From the NCBI GenBank assembly GCA_019614645.1, contig JABWDB010000007.1, positions 1,488,001-1,552,000 of the forward strand: 64,000 bases of DNA, in the 5' to 3' direction. The DNA comes from Stratiolaelaps scimitus. Its lineage: Eukaryota > Arthropoda > Arachnida > Mesostigmata > Laelapidae. A model generated the notes under the pieces. It was not told the DNA's origin, searched no databases, and saw nothing but the letters and a program-made list of their open reading frames with translations. How positions within the stretch are numbered: the first letter of the stretch is position 1; every line of letters begins with the position of its first letter. Made by a program: the position numbers and the translations under genes. Positions 24,046 through 36,844 of the stretch are shown in pieces.

Positions 24046-24481
24046 TACGCATGTTTTTGCCGCCGAAAATGGTTAATTATATAACAATGAACAATTAACG
24101 CCACTTTTACTTGATCTATCCGCAGAGATAACGATTCGTTCAGTTCAACAGTCCTAGCTATGGTCAGGTGGCGCCAGTACGTTTGACGAAAATTTCCTCC
24201 TCTCAACAAAATAGAAATTACGGACACACGTCTGGACACCAAGCAGAATAAAATGGTTCTATACACAACTCCTGGTTCTCTCAAATTTTACCTGCCGCGG
24301 AGCTCGATGATACATTGACGAATCTCAAATATTGCCACTTTACCCTATAACGTTGGTATACGTGGTGTGTTCTATCCTTAAAACGATACAAGTTTATCTA
24401 GGCGACTTACCGTTCGGTGGCATTATCCGTAAGCACTAGTAACGGCAGCCAGACGATCCAGAGCAATACATAGATCATCAT
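18877..24481 (-). CDS. Cys-loop ligand-gated ion channel subunit, anion-type, 9 exons
   Basis: Exons in coding order: 24481-24411, 22538-22450, 21524-21388, 21138-21071, 20863-20769, 20602-20486, 20175-20022, 19448-19299, 19078-18877. They sum to 1083 nt (360 aa) with all phases matching. Exon 1 is a signal peptide (MMIYVLLWIVWLPLLVL). The extracellular domain has YDPRIFVSD and an intact Cys-loop, C-x13-C with FPFDWPRC (about 129-143). M1 follows YNGFLPSNVAV. M2 begins SARCIIGMMTRLGF, like the PAR motif of GABA/glutamate-gated chloride channels. M3 is around NVWEAICLIFIYISLLE and M4 around LPTIFFIFNVIYFGIF. The M3-M4 loop is only about 20 residues. The exon at 21071 ends with a GC rather than a GT donor. 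I infer a plasma-membrane, probably chloride-selective, subunit; ligand unknown. A SINE sits in the intron between M1 and M2. Confidence 0.88.
19140..19168. repeat. (AT)n microsatellite in channel gene intron
   Basis: A TA dinucleotide tract in the last intron of the channel gene. Confidence 0.8.
19712..19997. repeat. 13-bp target-site duplication around a SINE
   Basis: ACGGCTGTATGGT occurs at 19712-19724 and again, identical, at 19985-19997. It brackets the SINE exactly, the signature of target-primed reverse transcription. Confidence 0.93.
19725..19984 (-). mobile_element. SINE family A, full-length tRNA-derived copy
   Basis: The element is about 260 bp, read on the minus strand. It starts with a tRNA-like head: A box TGGTCTAGTGG (+ 19964-19974) and B box GGTTCAAATCC (+ 19910-19920), both fitting the RNA polymerase III promoter consensus. 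Between them is TTGGACTGCTAGA, which resembles the anticodon arm of tRNA-Ser(GCU), so that tRNA is the likely ancestor (inference). The unrelated body follows, then a 3' end with a hairpin (AGCTGA ccc TCAGCT on the + strand) and a short A run. A perfect 13-bp duplication flanks it, so it is a recent, complete insertion. It lies in an intron of the channel gene, in the same orientation. Confidence 0.93.
24001..24046. repeat. (AT)n followed by (AG)n microsatellite
   Basis: An (AT)n tract is interrupted once and then turns into (GA)n. It lies in the first intron of the channel gene. Confidence 0.8.
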
Positions 24482-24489
24482 TTCCGTAA

Positions 24490-25095
24490 CGGCAAATAAT
24501 GGGCTGAACTTGAACTAGTTGAGAAGCGCATAGACACGACAGATTTCAGACACGCCACCACTTATGGCCCAGCCGTCGAAAGCTGTCGAGGAACAGGCTA
24601 CATCGGGAAGCGCACCTTCGAATCAAAGGTCACACCGGGAAGGATCTGCCGAATAGGTCTCCCGTAGCGCGCGTATGCGTCATAGAACAATTAACATCGC
24701 GCAAGAGAATGATACACATCAAGGCGTATCAAGCTGTCACGGTCGGCAAACAGGCAGCAACGAATTCGAACTTCCGAAGTACAAAAAGCTTCGGCGCAAC
24801 TGTATCTGCGGCATTTCAGTACGAATTGTAACTTCGTCTCTAGTCAGGGCAGGTGGATGCCTTTGAAATGGATAACATTTACATTAGTTTAACATGAATA
24901 ATTCACCGGTTGAGGACGAAATAGCAACACAGATCGAGTTGATAAGGAGCAGGAAAAATTTGAACGTCATCAATTTAGATTAAACCCTACTGAGTCGGTT
25001 TAGTTAGTGACTATGTGACGTTTGTGTCTGTTATATACACCTATCTGGTTTGGTAAGTCCGCTGTAGTATATTATAGTTAGAAGTAGGTACTCAC

Positions 25096-25192
<97 letters not shown>

Positions 25193-25603
25193 CAATAAAC
25201 GTGAAGACGAAATCAACGGTGCGAAGAATTTTTACCCCGTTCGAGTTTATTTATTTTATAGGAATACGTCAACGTTTTTATCGCGACTTACTCCCTAGAT
25301 ACTATCTTGTACTTTATTGATTAATTGAATTAGACTGCACGTATGCACCTGACGCAATGTATCAGCCGTAGAAAAATCTTAAAATTGCACATTGTGATGA
25401 ATAAAATGAATCGCTGATCGGAGGATGCCCTCCACTTGACATTCGAAAATACATGTGTATTGTTTACGAAGATTTGAGTTACCATTGTTAGAGTTAGTTA
25501 TTTCACCGTTAGTCGTTTTACCGTATTCATCATAGTTGTACCACTTTACAAGGTACCTGCATAGGTCTGTGCAACACAATAACGTGAATAAATGAAGTTT
25601 GTA
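24490..25603. other. Intergenic stretch with long (AT)n array
   Basis: This is the presumed promoter side of the channel gene (minus strand). No TATA box is evident. About 97 bp of (AT)n with a few TG steps lie at 25096-25192. No gene is seen. Confidence 0.5.
25096..25192. repeat. Long (AT)n microsatellite
   Basis: This is the longest dinucleotide array in the window, about 97 bp, with internal ATGTATAT interruptions. Confidence 0.9.
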
Positions 25604-25717
25604 TTAGGGCATTTCATTCGAACTGTCTGCTCTTTAAATGTCAATAACTTTTGAACTAAATTAGTTAGAACAGAGATCTTTTGGTATGAGTTATGAGGTA
25701 CTCTCCAGCTTTATTTG

Positions 25718-27178
25718 CCCATTAGGCTCACTGTTCACGACGTAGATGTAAGTGCGGAAAACATTCACCGTCACCTACGAAAACTACAGTCGAAGTTAAG
25801 TTCCACACCAGACGACATACCATCCTACGTGATGAAGAAACTGGGACTATCGGTCTGTGTCCCTCTCTCTTGGGTCTTTGGAAAGTCTGTCGATAATGCC
25901 ACGATTCCAGATGTTTTCCGCTCAGCAATAGTATGTCCAGTACATAAGAAAGGCTCTAAGACCGATCCCAGAAACAAGAGGCCGGTTTCGCTAACAGTTA
26001 TAGCATGCAAACTTCTGGAAAGCATCATATCTAAGGCTATCTACGACAATGCCGATGCCTAAGGCCTCATCAGTGAAACCCAATATGCATATAGGCCCGG
26101 ATACAGCACGGTGCTCCAGCTGATAGACACACAATTCGATTGGGCCCGCGAAATCAACGCGTCGCGCTGTTTTGACGCCATCTTCTTCGACTTCAAATCG
26201 GCGTTTGAAAGAGTCACACATACAAAACTAATTGCTATGCTTCCACGCTTCGGAGTCGGCAAAATTCTAGTTGACTGGATCACTGATTTCCTTCGAAATA
26301 GAACCTTTCGAGCTCGAGTCAATGGACAGTATTCGGGAGAAACAAGCGTCACATCAGGGTGCCCTCAAGGAACCATTCTGGGACCCTTAATGTATATAAT
26401 GTATATAAACTCTCTTACATATGCTCTCCCTCCCTCTGTATCTGTTAAAGTCTATGCTGACGATATTAAAATATACGCCCCCGTAGATACGCCTCAGCAG
26501 AGATCGGTGCTACAAAAAGCACTATACGATTTTTATGAATGGGCAGGGCAGCTAGATCTCATGCTTTCGATCGAGAAATGCGCCGTGCTGCATTTTGGAC
26601 ACGGAAATACTAAACAAAAGTACTCCATTGGTAGCATAGAACTTAAACCACAAAAATCTATTAGAGATCTAGGTATAATCACATCAACTAGTCTAAAATA
26701 CTCTGAACATACTGCGGACGTTGCTCTTAAAGCTAGTCAGCGAAGCAATTGGATAATGCGCACGTTCACAATTGCCGATCCAAATCTATACGTACTACTG
26801 TTCAGAACCTACGTCGAACCTGTGATAACCTATGCTGGGCCGGTCTGGCACCCAGGTCTCAAGAAAGATCAGGATCTTTTAACGAAAGTGTATAAAAAGT
26901 TTATAAGGCGAGTGGCATATAAATGTAAATGTGACAAAGAGAACGTAAATATTGTAGATGCCGTCCAGCGTCTTAACGCCCTAGATAAAGTCTTGCTTCA
27001 AAAAATGATGTTGAATCAACCGACGATGGCTGCAAAAATATTTGATATTGTCGAAACTACGACAAGATCCAGAAGGAATATACTCCCAAAATTTATAGCC
27101 ACGAAAAAATGTGTAAATGATTTATTCCCCTGGAGACTATCACGCGCACATCACGGGCACGCAACGTGCCAAAATTGA
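25718..27178 (+). pseudogene. LINE reverse transcriptase, one internal stop
   Basis: A single reading frame runs through the region, interrupted by one TAA at 26060-26062. Reverse transcriptase blocks appear in order: IVCPVHKKGSK and RPVSLT (fingers), FFDFKSAFERV (motif A), SGCPQGTILGPLMY (motif B), VKVYADDIKIYAP (catalytic YADD), then the thumb-like region with TYVEPVITYAGPVWHPG and a C-terminal tail ending before TGA at about 27176. The catalytic residues survive. The one stop and the missing N-terminus make it a pseudogene, and the light damage suggests a fairly recent insertion. Confidence 0.9.
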
Positions 27179-27250
27179 AAATGCACATAAGCGAGACTTG
27201 TAGCAATTATATATTATACCTTTGAATAAAGTGTTTGTTATTATTACAGA
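25718..27250 (+). mobile_element. LINE (non-LTR retrotransposon), 5'-truncated
   Basis: This is the insert inside the mariner. It encodes most of a non-LTR reverse transcriptase and ends about 70 bases past the stop in an A/T-rich tail (gaataaagtgtttgttatta). It lacks an endonuclease domain and any first ORF, so it is 5' truncated, as is usual for LINE copies. Motifs place it in the CR1/Jockey broad group rather than RTE, but the exact clade was not determined. About 24 bases of the host mariner that should lie at the junction are not seen, which suggests a small target deletion. Confidence 0.85.
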
Positions 27251-27933
27251 GTTCTGAGATAGCCAAATCTTTACTATTCGCACTTCCATTTTTAAATTCG
27301 TTATCTATTGCTATTGTGGGTAGGTCGACATTTGCATATGGAACCCACCTATTGCCCTTTTTAATGCATGGAAACAAGCATAATCACATGAGCTTAAATC
27401 AGGAGAATATGGGGATTGAAGCCATCGCTCAATATTGTTACCCTCCATCCAGTGCGGTGAGGTCTTGCATTGCCGTCGAGTAACCACACTCGGCGTTGTC
27501 CATCCACACGCCATTTATTCATCAATCTCTTGAAGAAGTCGAGATATCGGGGAGGATTGACTTTTTCTTTTGAGGCTATATTTCGTAATAGCAACGCCCT
27601 TGATATCCAGGGCGAGTATCTTTTCCGAATCTATCTGGCACTGCCGCAGACGTCGTCGCTTCACCTTGTCGGAGCTACTGTTTTACTTGGTTCTTCTCAG
27701 GAGGTCTATGCAGGCTAACCCATGTCTCGTCTATCGACACCGTGTGTTCTAAGCGACCGGAATTTGCATTTTTTGCTGCAGCGTCCATCTTGCTGATCGT
27801 ATCGAAACAACTCGATATTTGAAAGGAAGCCACGTTCCTGCCGCGCGCGCACTCCAAGTATGAACGCATTGTGTCACGTAGTTCGGACTGTGCGCCATTC
27901 GAAAGGCGGGACGGTTCGAATAACATGCCTTAA

Positions 27934-29044
27934 TATATTAGGGAATGTTACCAACAGAATTGTATAATTGCTGAGTCTACTCTGCCCGCAGGAAGCGTGT
28001 GCAGGATGTTTTGGTCAAACAGTATCTGCTTTGTGTCCAGTAACGACTATTCTGAAGAGGAACTATGTCTACTAAAAGGAAGCGAAAACAGAGTTGGCGC
28101 ATACATCTGTGTCAGCAGTTCTTAAAGTGTTAAACGTTTCAAACTATGGCAATGATCGTAGTTATTTCGAAAATGGCCTTCCTCAGGAGCAGCCAACCAG
28201 GAGAATTGCTTGTTGCAATTCGCAGTGAATTGATTTTGATTACTTCGAGACTGGTTCGTTGTAAGCGGGGTCTTAAATTTTGCTGAATGTCGTACCCTTC
28301 GTAATTATTTACAAACGCACGCGGGGATACAATTGTTGGACGAATTTCTCAATTCGCATAATTTGGCCAATTTATACAACATCAGTTACGATACCTGCCA
28401 CAGTATTAATTTTCTCCCATAACATATTACTTGACTACTGCAGCCGTATTCATATAGGTCATTCGGAAGGATGTGGTCGCACATCAGCGATCATTCTTGC
28501 CGCTATTCCCCAAAAATTGCATAAGGCAAATATCGAAACTCAGAATTCTCGATGCATTAGTAATCGAGAAACTGAATACTATTGCTGAAATTGCAGCTCC
28601 TTTAATAAACCAATAAACATTTGCCATTCACCCGTGTTCGTGGCATCCCGGGTATCCCAATGCTCTTGAGCATCTCGCCGGAACTGTTCATCTTAGAGCA
28701 GTTCGTCTGCTCGACGGGTCCTCTCCATCGCCAACCGACCGCCCGGCAGAGCGATAATTCGAACGTGAGAGCGTCTGAACGTAACTGGCTGTTCTGGTGT
28801 CTGCAAATCGCAGGGCGCCAAATATCGACGGGGAACTGTTGAATAACACGAATGAATTGGATAGTGGATTCATTGGATTTTGGAAAATTGCACCGAACAA
28901 CTGTGTTTTGTGTTCATGCTCAACCCACGTTGAGCACCGTAGGGCCGAAGCGAGCCTGACGAGCGTTCGTCGTCATCGTCGAACGAGTGAATTCGACGTA
29001 AGTGAATTCTTGGGTTGGCCCCGACCAGCCTATCGGTGAACACC
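27934..29044. other. Intergenic stretch upstream of MTBP
   Basis: It contains one copy of dispersed repeat family B (28586-28626). The last 150 bases before 29045 are relatively CpG-rich and probably hold the MTBP 5' untranslated region and promoter. No TATA box is obvious and no other gene is supported. Confidence 0.5.
28586..28626 (+). repeat. Dispersed repeat family B, core copy 1
   Basis: The core TTGCAGCTCCTTTAATAAAC and the following CAATAAACATTTGCC match copies near 31010 and 48421. Sequence upstream of the core is not obviously shared with the other copies. Confidence 0.7.
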
Positions 29045-32000
29045 ATGAAGCACTATCTACTCTTTATCGTACGAGGTAAGTGCAGTGACGTATGAGCTGA
29101 GCCGGGTGCGCGGTACAATGGCCGGATCACGGAACTAATGTCTTGTTCTACGTCGCACGCTGAAGACTTTCCGTTGGGTAACTGTTCGTCAACTGGCGTC
29201 ATAGTAGCTGGTGGCTAGATGTCGTTACTTCTGGGGTTATGTCTATGGTCCGCGCGAAGTGTCGAGGTTCACTGTGTATATATATATAAATAAATAAATA
29301 AAAGCAAGTAGTACAGTCACGTGAGCATACAAGTGTCTGATAGATACGAATGTGATATTCGAGAATAACAGCATCGAAAAAGAGTGAATGTTGGACATTT
29401 GTTTTTAGAGGAAAGTCTATCCTCAGTAGATCTTCTATCATATACGCTTTAATCAAAGTTCATGTAACAGCAATACTTCACATTGAATTTTGGGAGTTAC
29501 TGTTCGCCAGGCAAACGAGTCTTTCATTCAGATCCTTATTGTGATAGATAAGCATTAATGTCTTATTTACATCGTATGCTTATCTTATCTCTCTCTCTCT
29601 CTCTCTTTCTGTCGAATATATATATATATATATAACTTATTCACAATGGAATTCGAAATGTTCAAGCTAAGTTGATTCAGTTTTTTCCAACGGACACCCC
29701 ACGGTAACAACTTGTCTTCTCGATATTTGTATCAAGATTCATCTAATAATTAAGTCTATAATTGAGCCCCAGACGTTCTCACAAACTGCAGAATCCAAGT
29801 TGAAATTTCTGACCCAGTTGCAATTATTTAATTGTCACTTTGTTCATACGAATGTATGGGGCTCGAGCTTCGTCCAACCTTCGACGCGATCTTCGACTCG
29901 AACGGCCTCGAACTACCGCCAAAATTTATTTTGAATGAAACGCATTGTGTAATCACGTGTCATCATAAGAATCTCTGCTGCCATTTCCCTATAGCTGCCC
30001 GCAGATCATTACGTTGCTTTCGTTGATACAGAAGCCAATTCATTTTGTACGTCTCGGTTGCTGTTGTTGTTGTTGTTTGCGTATTAGATACGTATGATGC
30101 TAGTCCGATCATCAACTTCCTGGAGGAGTTTCGCCGTGAGCACCGGTTGCTGTCCAGCCACCTCGCCATATCGGGGGCAGCTCATCTGCTTCAGCTCGTA
30201 CAGTGCGGAGGACGCGTTCACATCGGCGTGATTCACGCAACGCTAGCGCCGGTCAAAGCATGCCGCAGTATGGTGAGTTCGACTCGACGCGGCAAACGTT
30301 GTATTTGATTTGGTACATTAATTACTAATTGCTCCGGCCGAATTGTTAATTACCTGGTGAGCTTAGCTGTCGCTTTAGACAAACTGTCTCTGATAAGCGT
30401 GTCTATTCGCAGGTGAAATGCTGGTATGACAGTGATCTTGAAAAGGTCGAGAGTGCGGTTGAGACAATCTACAATGTACTTCATCCGTTGGCGGAAAATG
30501 TCAACGATTCCATCCTAATTCGGGTAGGTCTTGTGCTGCGGTGCACTCCATCGATATGATACAACTTATAGTCTATACGCATGTGAAGGAAAGCATACTT
30601 AGAGAGAGAGAGCAGCAGTGAGCGATGTTCCTTGAAAGCTGCCTTATCTTTATTTTCATATCTTATCGGGAACTAAAGCGTATGATATTGTAGTTCTGAA
30701 AATAAACTTGATTTTGAAACTGAAAAAAGCTACCAGCCCCTGGCGTACGACAACTCTCGTATCTGCCTCATGCGAAATGCAATGGACGACACGATAAACC
30801 CGAGCCTCTGTTCCGAGTTCTCACTCTCACTCACTGCACGTAGCCACTAAAATTGTCTCCCCTCGAGGGAAAGGCGTTTTACCCCATTCGAGTGTTGGGC
30901 TGCAGGGAACAACTTGCGTTTGCTTTGCGATATCGAATCAAAACGAATCGCAGTCGTTCGAGTCCCGCGATCGGGTGACGACATCGAAGAGAGCTTGGGC
31001 ATCACAAATATTGCAGTTGCTTTAATAAACCAATACACCTTTGCCTTACCTCACCTTGTAACACTGACGAATACCCAAGGGGATGTTCATATTCACGTGA
31101 AACAGATGTCCGTCAACGGAAGAGTAACTTAAGGAACCTCTGTCCTTTAACCTGTTAACTTAGCCTGCCTATAGTTAAGTGCAAAGGCAGTTTCGCCCCT
31201 CCCGGTACAGTTCGTCATATTCGGGCATGCATTTATGTATTGAGCTCGGTGGTTTGCATCGTGAAAAAAACGAAACATAAACAAAGCTCTGTAAGCAGCG
31301 AAGTTGCCCCCTCTACCACGAGTTTATCACGAATCGATGTAGAATAACGGCATCGAGACAATTTGTGAAGGCATACGAAAAATGTTAGCTAGCCACTGTG
31401 TTCATAGAGATCAACGCCCGTGGATCGGTGAGATGTGTGGCGGCTTCTCGGTTTGCGGTAGGCCACAACTTTCGACGAAACGAAATGTGGCAGTAGTTAC
31501 AAGGCGCTGTTTACGAGGCGGCAAAGATAGCCGTATTATCATCGAGGATTTTGTCCAGGACTACCCCATCTTGGTTATATTTGGGCTCACGATGGTTGGA
31601 TTAGGGGCTGTCATATATTGTGCTTCGATGGTTAAGGACTGACTGGCATGGAGGCTATATTCATGTATGGACAGCGGTCTGCATACGTTGAGAAATACTC
31701 CCTCGTTGGAAATAAATGTATTCCCCTTACGGGACCCGCTATAATAAAATCGATACATGGATATAAACGAAGTTGATGATCAATAGCTGCTAACTACCCT
31801 GTTAACATTTACACCACTGGTTTTGGACGAAACGAATTCACTCAAGTACACAAGTGGCTCCACTTCGCATCGTAGCTGCCATTGTTTTATCGTATGCTCT
31901 TTACATCTGCGCGTATCTCTCTATTCATTTAAATTGCGTCTTAACTGATTTGAGAAAATTGTATTTTTTGATTAAATTTTTGTAAATTCTGAAATTGCAT

Positions 32001-32066
32001 GTAGGCTTTTATCCGATAACAGATCCCTTTGAGGAAGGTAGTACTTAACTAGCACTGCACGTATGT

Positions 32067-32104
<38 letters not shown>

Positions 32105-35100
32105 TGGTTATTACTATAATATAATAATTATTTCAATTATACTATAGTTTATTTTATATATATATATATATATATATTTAATATTTATTATATTATATAA
32201 TAGTAATAGGCAGAAATTAATTGTATTCAAGGAAAAGGTTTTGCTGATTCGCAAATAAATTCACGAAGATTCGTTTAGAATGCCATATCAGCGTGATGCA
32301 TTTCAGAGTATGAGAAATGCTTTCCTAAGTCACTCCCATGCACGATATATATATATATATATATTGGAGAAGAAAGCGCATATATATCAGCTGGCATTTC
32401 TATGAAGATTCGTATTCGTTCTGTCTATGAATGGTTAACTGGTGATTTAGCGTAAGTCGTCATATCACCAAAGGCATACGCCCGAACCTGCGACAACAAA
32501 GTTGTGTCCATATTTTATCTCATTCGGTTAAAACTATAACGGTAGTCTATATGTCGTTGGTTGTCGGGCGCGTGTGTTTGTTTTGGTATCGTCCGAGGCC
32601 TACACCAAGTGCGGTCAAATGAAGGCTTGTTGCGTAACGAGTAGCAGCTTGTCTCGATGAAGAGATTCTAAACATGACCTCTTTTTTTAAATGACATGCT
32701 TATTCTGAGCCGACTCAAGCGAAATTTCCGTCGTAATCTGTATTGCTTGGTTTTAGGTATGAAATGTAGGAATGAGCTAGCTATGGTCTGTCGACTGGTA
32801 GCAAGCATATCTGAACTCACTCCGCCAAGGCGGATTAGCGTTAACGCCACCAAAGCGTCACCTTCAAAGGCGAGAAGCATTGTAGAGAGGCCAACTCAGT
32901 AAGCAGTCGGTTTCATAATACTCGACCTATGTATTTCTGCTCGTTTGATTCTAATGCTCGAAGAGCACTTTTATTTCTCAGACAGGTATATCGCGATACG
33001 GGACTCACGTAAGCTTCAGTGTCTTATTGAGAGTGATCACTTAAGCTACAATAGTAGCTAGTGCAATAACACTGCTGTAAATGTTACGATGGTCCCCATT
33101 GGCTTTAATAAAGAAGTAACTATATGCTGTATTGTGGCATTTTGTTATTAAACAATAAAAAAACGGTTTGTTCTTCTATTTAAAGCATTCGGACGCGGCG
33201 AGTTTTCTCATGGACCATTTGCTCGATTCGTTGCCTAGTCCTGATACTGCCAAACTTCACGTAGTCCTAGACGAGCACCTCGTCCCGCTGTGGCCTTTTG
33301 CGTAAGTCAATTAAAAATTTGCGTCATTAGTCCACTTTGCTCAAAGTTTATCGATTTCATAGCTTGATAGGCATGATGCCAAGCAGAGCATTCGAAACTA
33401 GTCCTTTGGGTGAACAGAGATGGGAGGGAGTAACTAGCTGAATACTGATAGAATTTGGAGTAATTAATCTACAACAAACAGATAAGCAGCCGTCAACCAT
33501 CTGAGATAAAAATAAAAAAAAAACATTCAAAGTCATTCTTATTTGTTCCCAGTCTGAAAAATGATTCGCGCCCGAAAGCCTAAATATGATACATAACAAC
33601 AGTTAGCACATCAGCATCGCTATGTGCCTGTTGCATATTACGAGTTGGATACGTTCGACCTGATTCACACAGCCATAGGTTATTATGCCATGATTATGTA
33701 CAGCATTGCTTGTATAAAATCTTTCCGCTTCGTGATTTACAGGACTGCCTGCGAGCTGTTGGCGGGCAGTCTCTTGCGGAGTGCTGAATGGCATGCAGCT
33801 GTGTTTTATCCACTGGGAGGGGAGCCGGCCCGACCAGCAATCACGGAATGGCTTGCTGTTCTAGACGGAGCGGATCCCGTAAACCCTGCTGACAGGTGCG
33901 TCACCGTCACCTCGGTAGTTGTACGACTGTATACTGACACTGAATGAATCAATTCGGCCTGATATTGGCCTGAACGAATCAGGCCGAGTAGGATTGCTCC
34001 GCTAGGCTGCTGCCACACCGAATTCGTAGACATATGCTCATTTGCACAATTTCAGAGTACTCCTTAGTACGCACATCGACAACTATGCCGTGCATATCGC
34101 TGTGGATATTGTCAGCACAGAACCCAGTCGAAATAAACCGACATCGGAGGTGAGGCCTGCTTTGTCACACACCGCCAATAATCAACTTTCCACCCAAGCA
34201 TGCAATTGAGTATGGTACCAGCGGACTAAACCTGTAGCTTGCCATCGTGTGAGAATCTACATTGTCTGAATATTTCTTTAGTCATTTACGTTTTCGCACT
34301 TTCTAGAACAACAACAACAACAACAACAAACGCTAAACACACGCCTATGCAGAGAACGTGTTGTTTAGCACATATGTCTCATACGTTGATTTTTCTATCG
34401 TCTGATATTCGATGGTTTTTGATTGCTATACAAAATTGATCACCATCATCATAATAATCATACGAACAAACACAGTTGATCCTAACTGTTCCCAAGCGTA
34501 TTCGTATAACGGAGAGCCCAACGAGTGTTAACATACCAGGTGTCGTCGTTTTCCGCTGATCTCTGAAAGGATGATTGCCCGTCAGGCAGTGTTCGATGGT
34601 CGTCAAAGTGTGAAGTGATCGGCCAGGTCGAGCTGCAATCTGTCCCGCTGGCCCTATTCTGTGCCGGCCTTAGTATGTATGTCTCGGACACCGAGTTTCT
34701 GGATCGACGCGGTCTTGGGCCGAACGTACGTAGTGTTGGTTGATTTCTGAATGCTTGCTGCATGTTATCAAAACGCCGTGTTAACTTCGAGCGTTCCGAT
34801 TGTACGATATAATGATGGTGGCTTGCGTAGAGGCTACCTAAACTACGCGATTAGTGCGCGGGTGCAATGTCCAACATGACATGCTGGAAGCACTGTTTGA
34901 GTATTCAGTATAGTGTAATTATTAACTACTGACTAGGAGTTAAACCATAAGGTAGAATTGATCATAAGCGAAACGCCCACGATACAAGGGCACTGATGAA
35001 GCTAGTCTTATTATTTGGGGTTGACATCGCTATGTTTTCTTCCAAGTCTTGCTATGATGAGCGGTTTGATTCGGCATGCGCCTCCTGTGACCGCGATCGA

Positions 35101-36805
35101 ATTGACAAATTCGACCAGTTGCATCGTCGTGAGATATTAAGTTGTGTGTGTGTGTGATTTTTTTTGTACTATCTCTATGCGGTGTCACCCATTCATCCTA
35201 TGGCCAGGATGGTCTCCTGATCAGATTTAACGGCTGGACGGAGAGCGCTCCCTCCTTCGAGTGCGCGTTAACGACACGCAATTGGCGTCAGGCAGTTCGG
35301 CGAGGACAGCTCGAGCTGCCGGTGAACCCCGAACGACCAGAACCAAGCCTGGCGATGCACTTCATCCTCACCAGTAAGTACAGATCTACCCTTTATCGTT
35401 GCGGTTGTGGTCAACCAGAAGATGTCGCTCACGATTTGTACTAATACAAGGTACACGCACACTAATATTGTGAGCGCCGTCTCGTTGACGGTTCGACCTT
35501 CAGCTTGCGGAGCGATCTACCCACTGGTGAACGACATCAACATGGATTTCGTTCTGCACTTCCGGCCGTTCCAGAGCGTAGCGCTGCCAGGCGCTCTGGA
35601 GCTTCCCCTTCTCGGATCACTACTTCCCACGGCAGAGGAAAGAACTCGTTTGGGACACCTGCAAGCAACCGATCCATGTACGTTGTATAGTTAAGCATTT
35701 CGATCTCAACTCAAGCTGCAATCGATTATATTTCGCCTGTCCTCGGTCCGTCATAAACCCGACCACGCCCGCCGCTATGTTCAGTTAATTGTCGGTGAAC
35801 GTGACAGCAATTACATAGCAATTTGCAAGCGCTTAGCTTGTTCACATTAGCACTAACAAGTCTCTCTCGGTAACTACGTTTCTGGAACAACATTTGCTAG
35901 CGGCGTATAACGCACGAGTCTGCACAGCCTTTCTGAATATTAGCTTATCAGCTCATTGGGTTCCGCCATTGATTCGAATGTATCAGGTGAAGGGATTGAA
36001 CGTGCTGATACAAGCTACTATAAGTATCCCACATATGACCCAGCATGATTAACATGATTGTCTTTAATTGAACTATTTATAATAAGTAGATTCGATTCTG
36101 TCCCTCGTTTCGTTCTGCTCGAGCGGCTGTTCGCTATAAATCTCAACATGTGCACTGTAATTTCGACGTAGTATTGCCCCCAATGTATCTTTGTACTTTT
36201 AATTTATCGAATTAGATATATATATATATTTGCACGTTTATGCAGCTGGGATAATTGTACTGACGTATGCATCAACACCGTTGTCGATGTTCGCCTGTTG
36301 ATTGCAGATCCGTATCTGGCTGACCCCGCCGAATGGCCGATGCGGGCCCGCTTTCTAACAATCGAAGACAACAGCCGAGATCATCTGCTGCCAGCATCCA
36401 ATGGTAAAGCCTGCCATAGTCAAAAGTGGGCATTCGTATGCAGACCGGGTCGAGTTGAGATCATAGTGAAATGGTTTTGGACCGTCATAATTTTTTGCCT
36501 CTATTCTTCCTCTTCTGGAGAGTTCAGGGCTATGAGGATTCCTGTTAAAGGGGAGAATTATACTGACTAATGTAATTTCCCATGTAAAGTTTTAATATTG
36601 ATTTTTCATTTCCGTCCTTCCCACGTTTCGTTTGCGGGGGGTAGCACTACAGTGCAATTAGATATTTATGCCGGTTGCATAGCTGTACGGGTCTCTCAGC
36701 TATCCAAGATGTTGCTCTAAATGAATGTGAGCTTCAAGGATGCGACCGTTCGGGGCAGGGTTCAGTAACGACTGCATTTAGCAATTCACAAGTGAACACC
36801 AATTA

Positions 36806-36844
<39 letters not shown>

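Larger units (their letters stand above)
25604..27933 (-). mobile_element. Mariner element interrupted by a LINE
   Basis: The ends TTAGGGCATTTCATTCGAAC (left) and TTAAGGCATGTTATTCGAAC (reverse complement of right) are inverted repeats flanked by TA. The outer 110 bp on the left (25604-25717) match the 3' region of the mariner at 5977-7123. The match resumes at about 27250 and runs to 27933 in the same orientation. The gap holds a LINE. Minus-strand transposase remnants include HWMEGNNIERW, YSPDLSSCDYACF and, near the right end, SIDETWVSLHRP. Stops and frame changes are present, so it is inactive. The inverted repeats differ from those of the 4288 and 5977 elements (TTAGGGCAT versus TTAGGCTGT), so it is a related subfamily. 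Confidence 0.9.
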
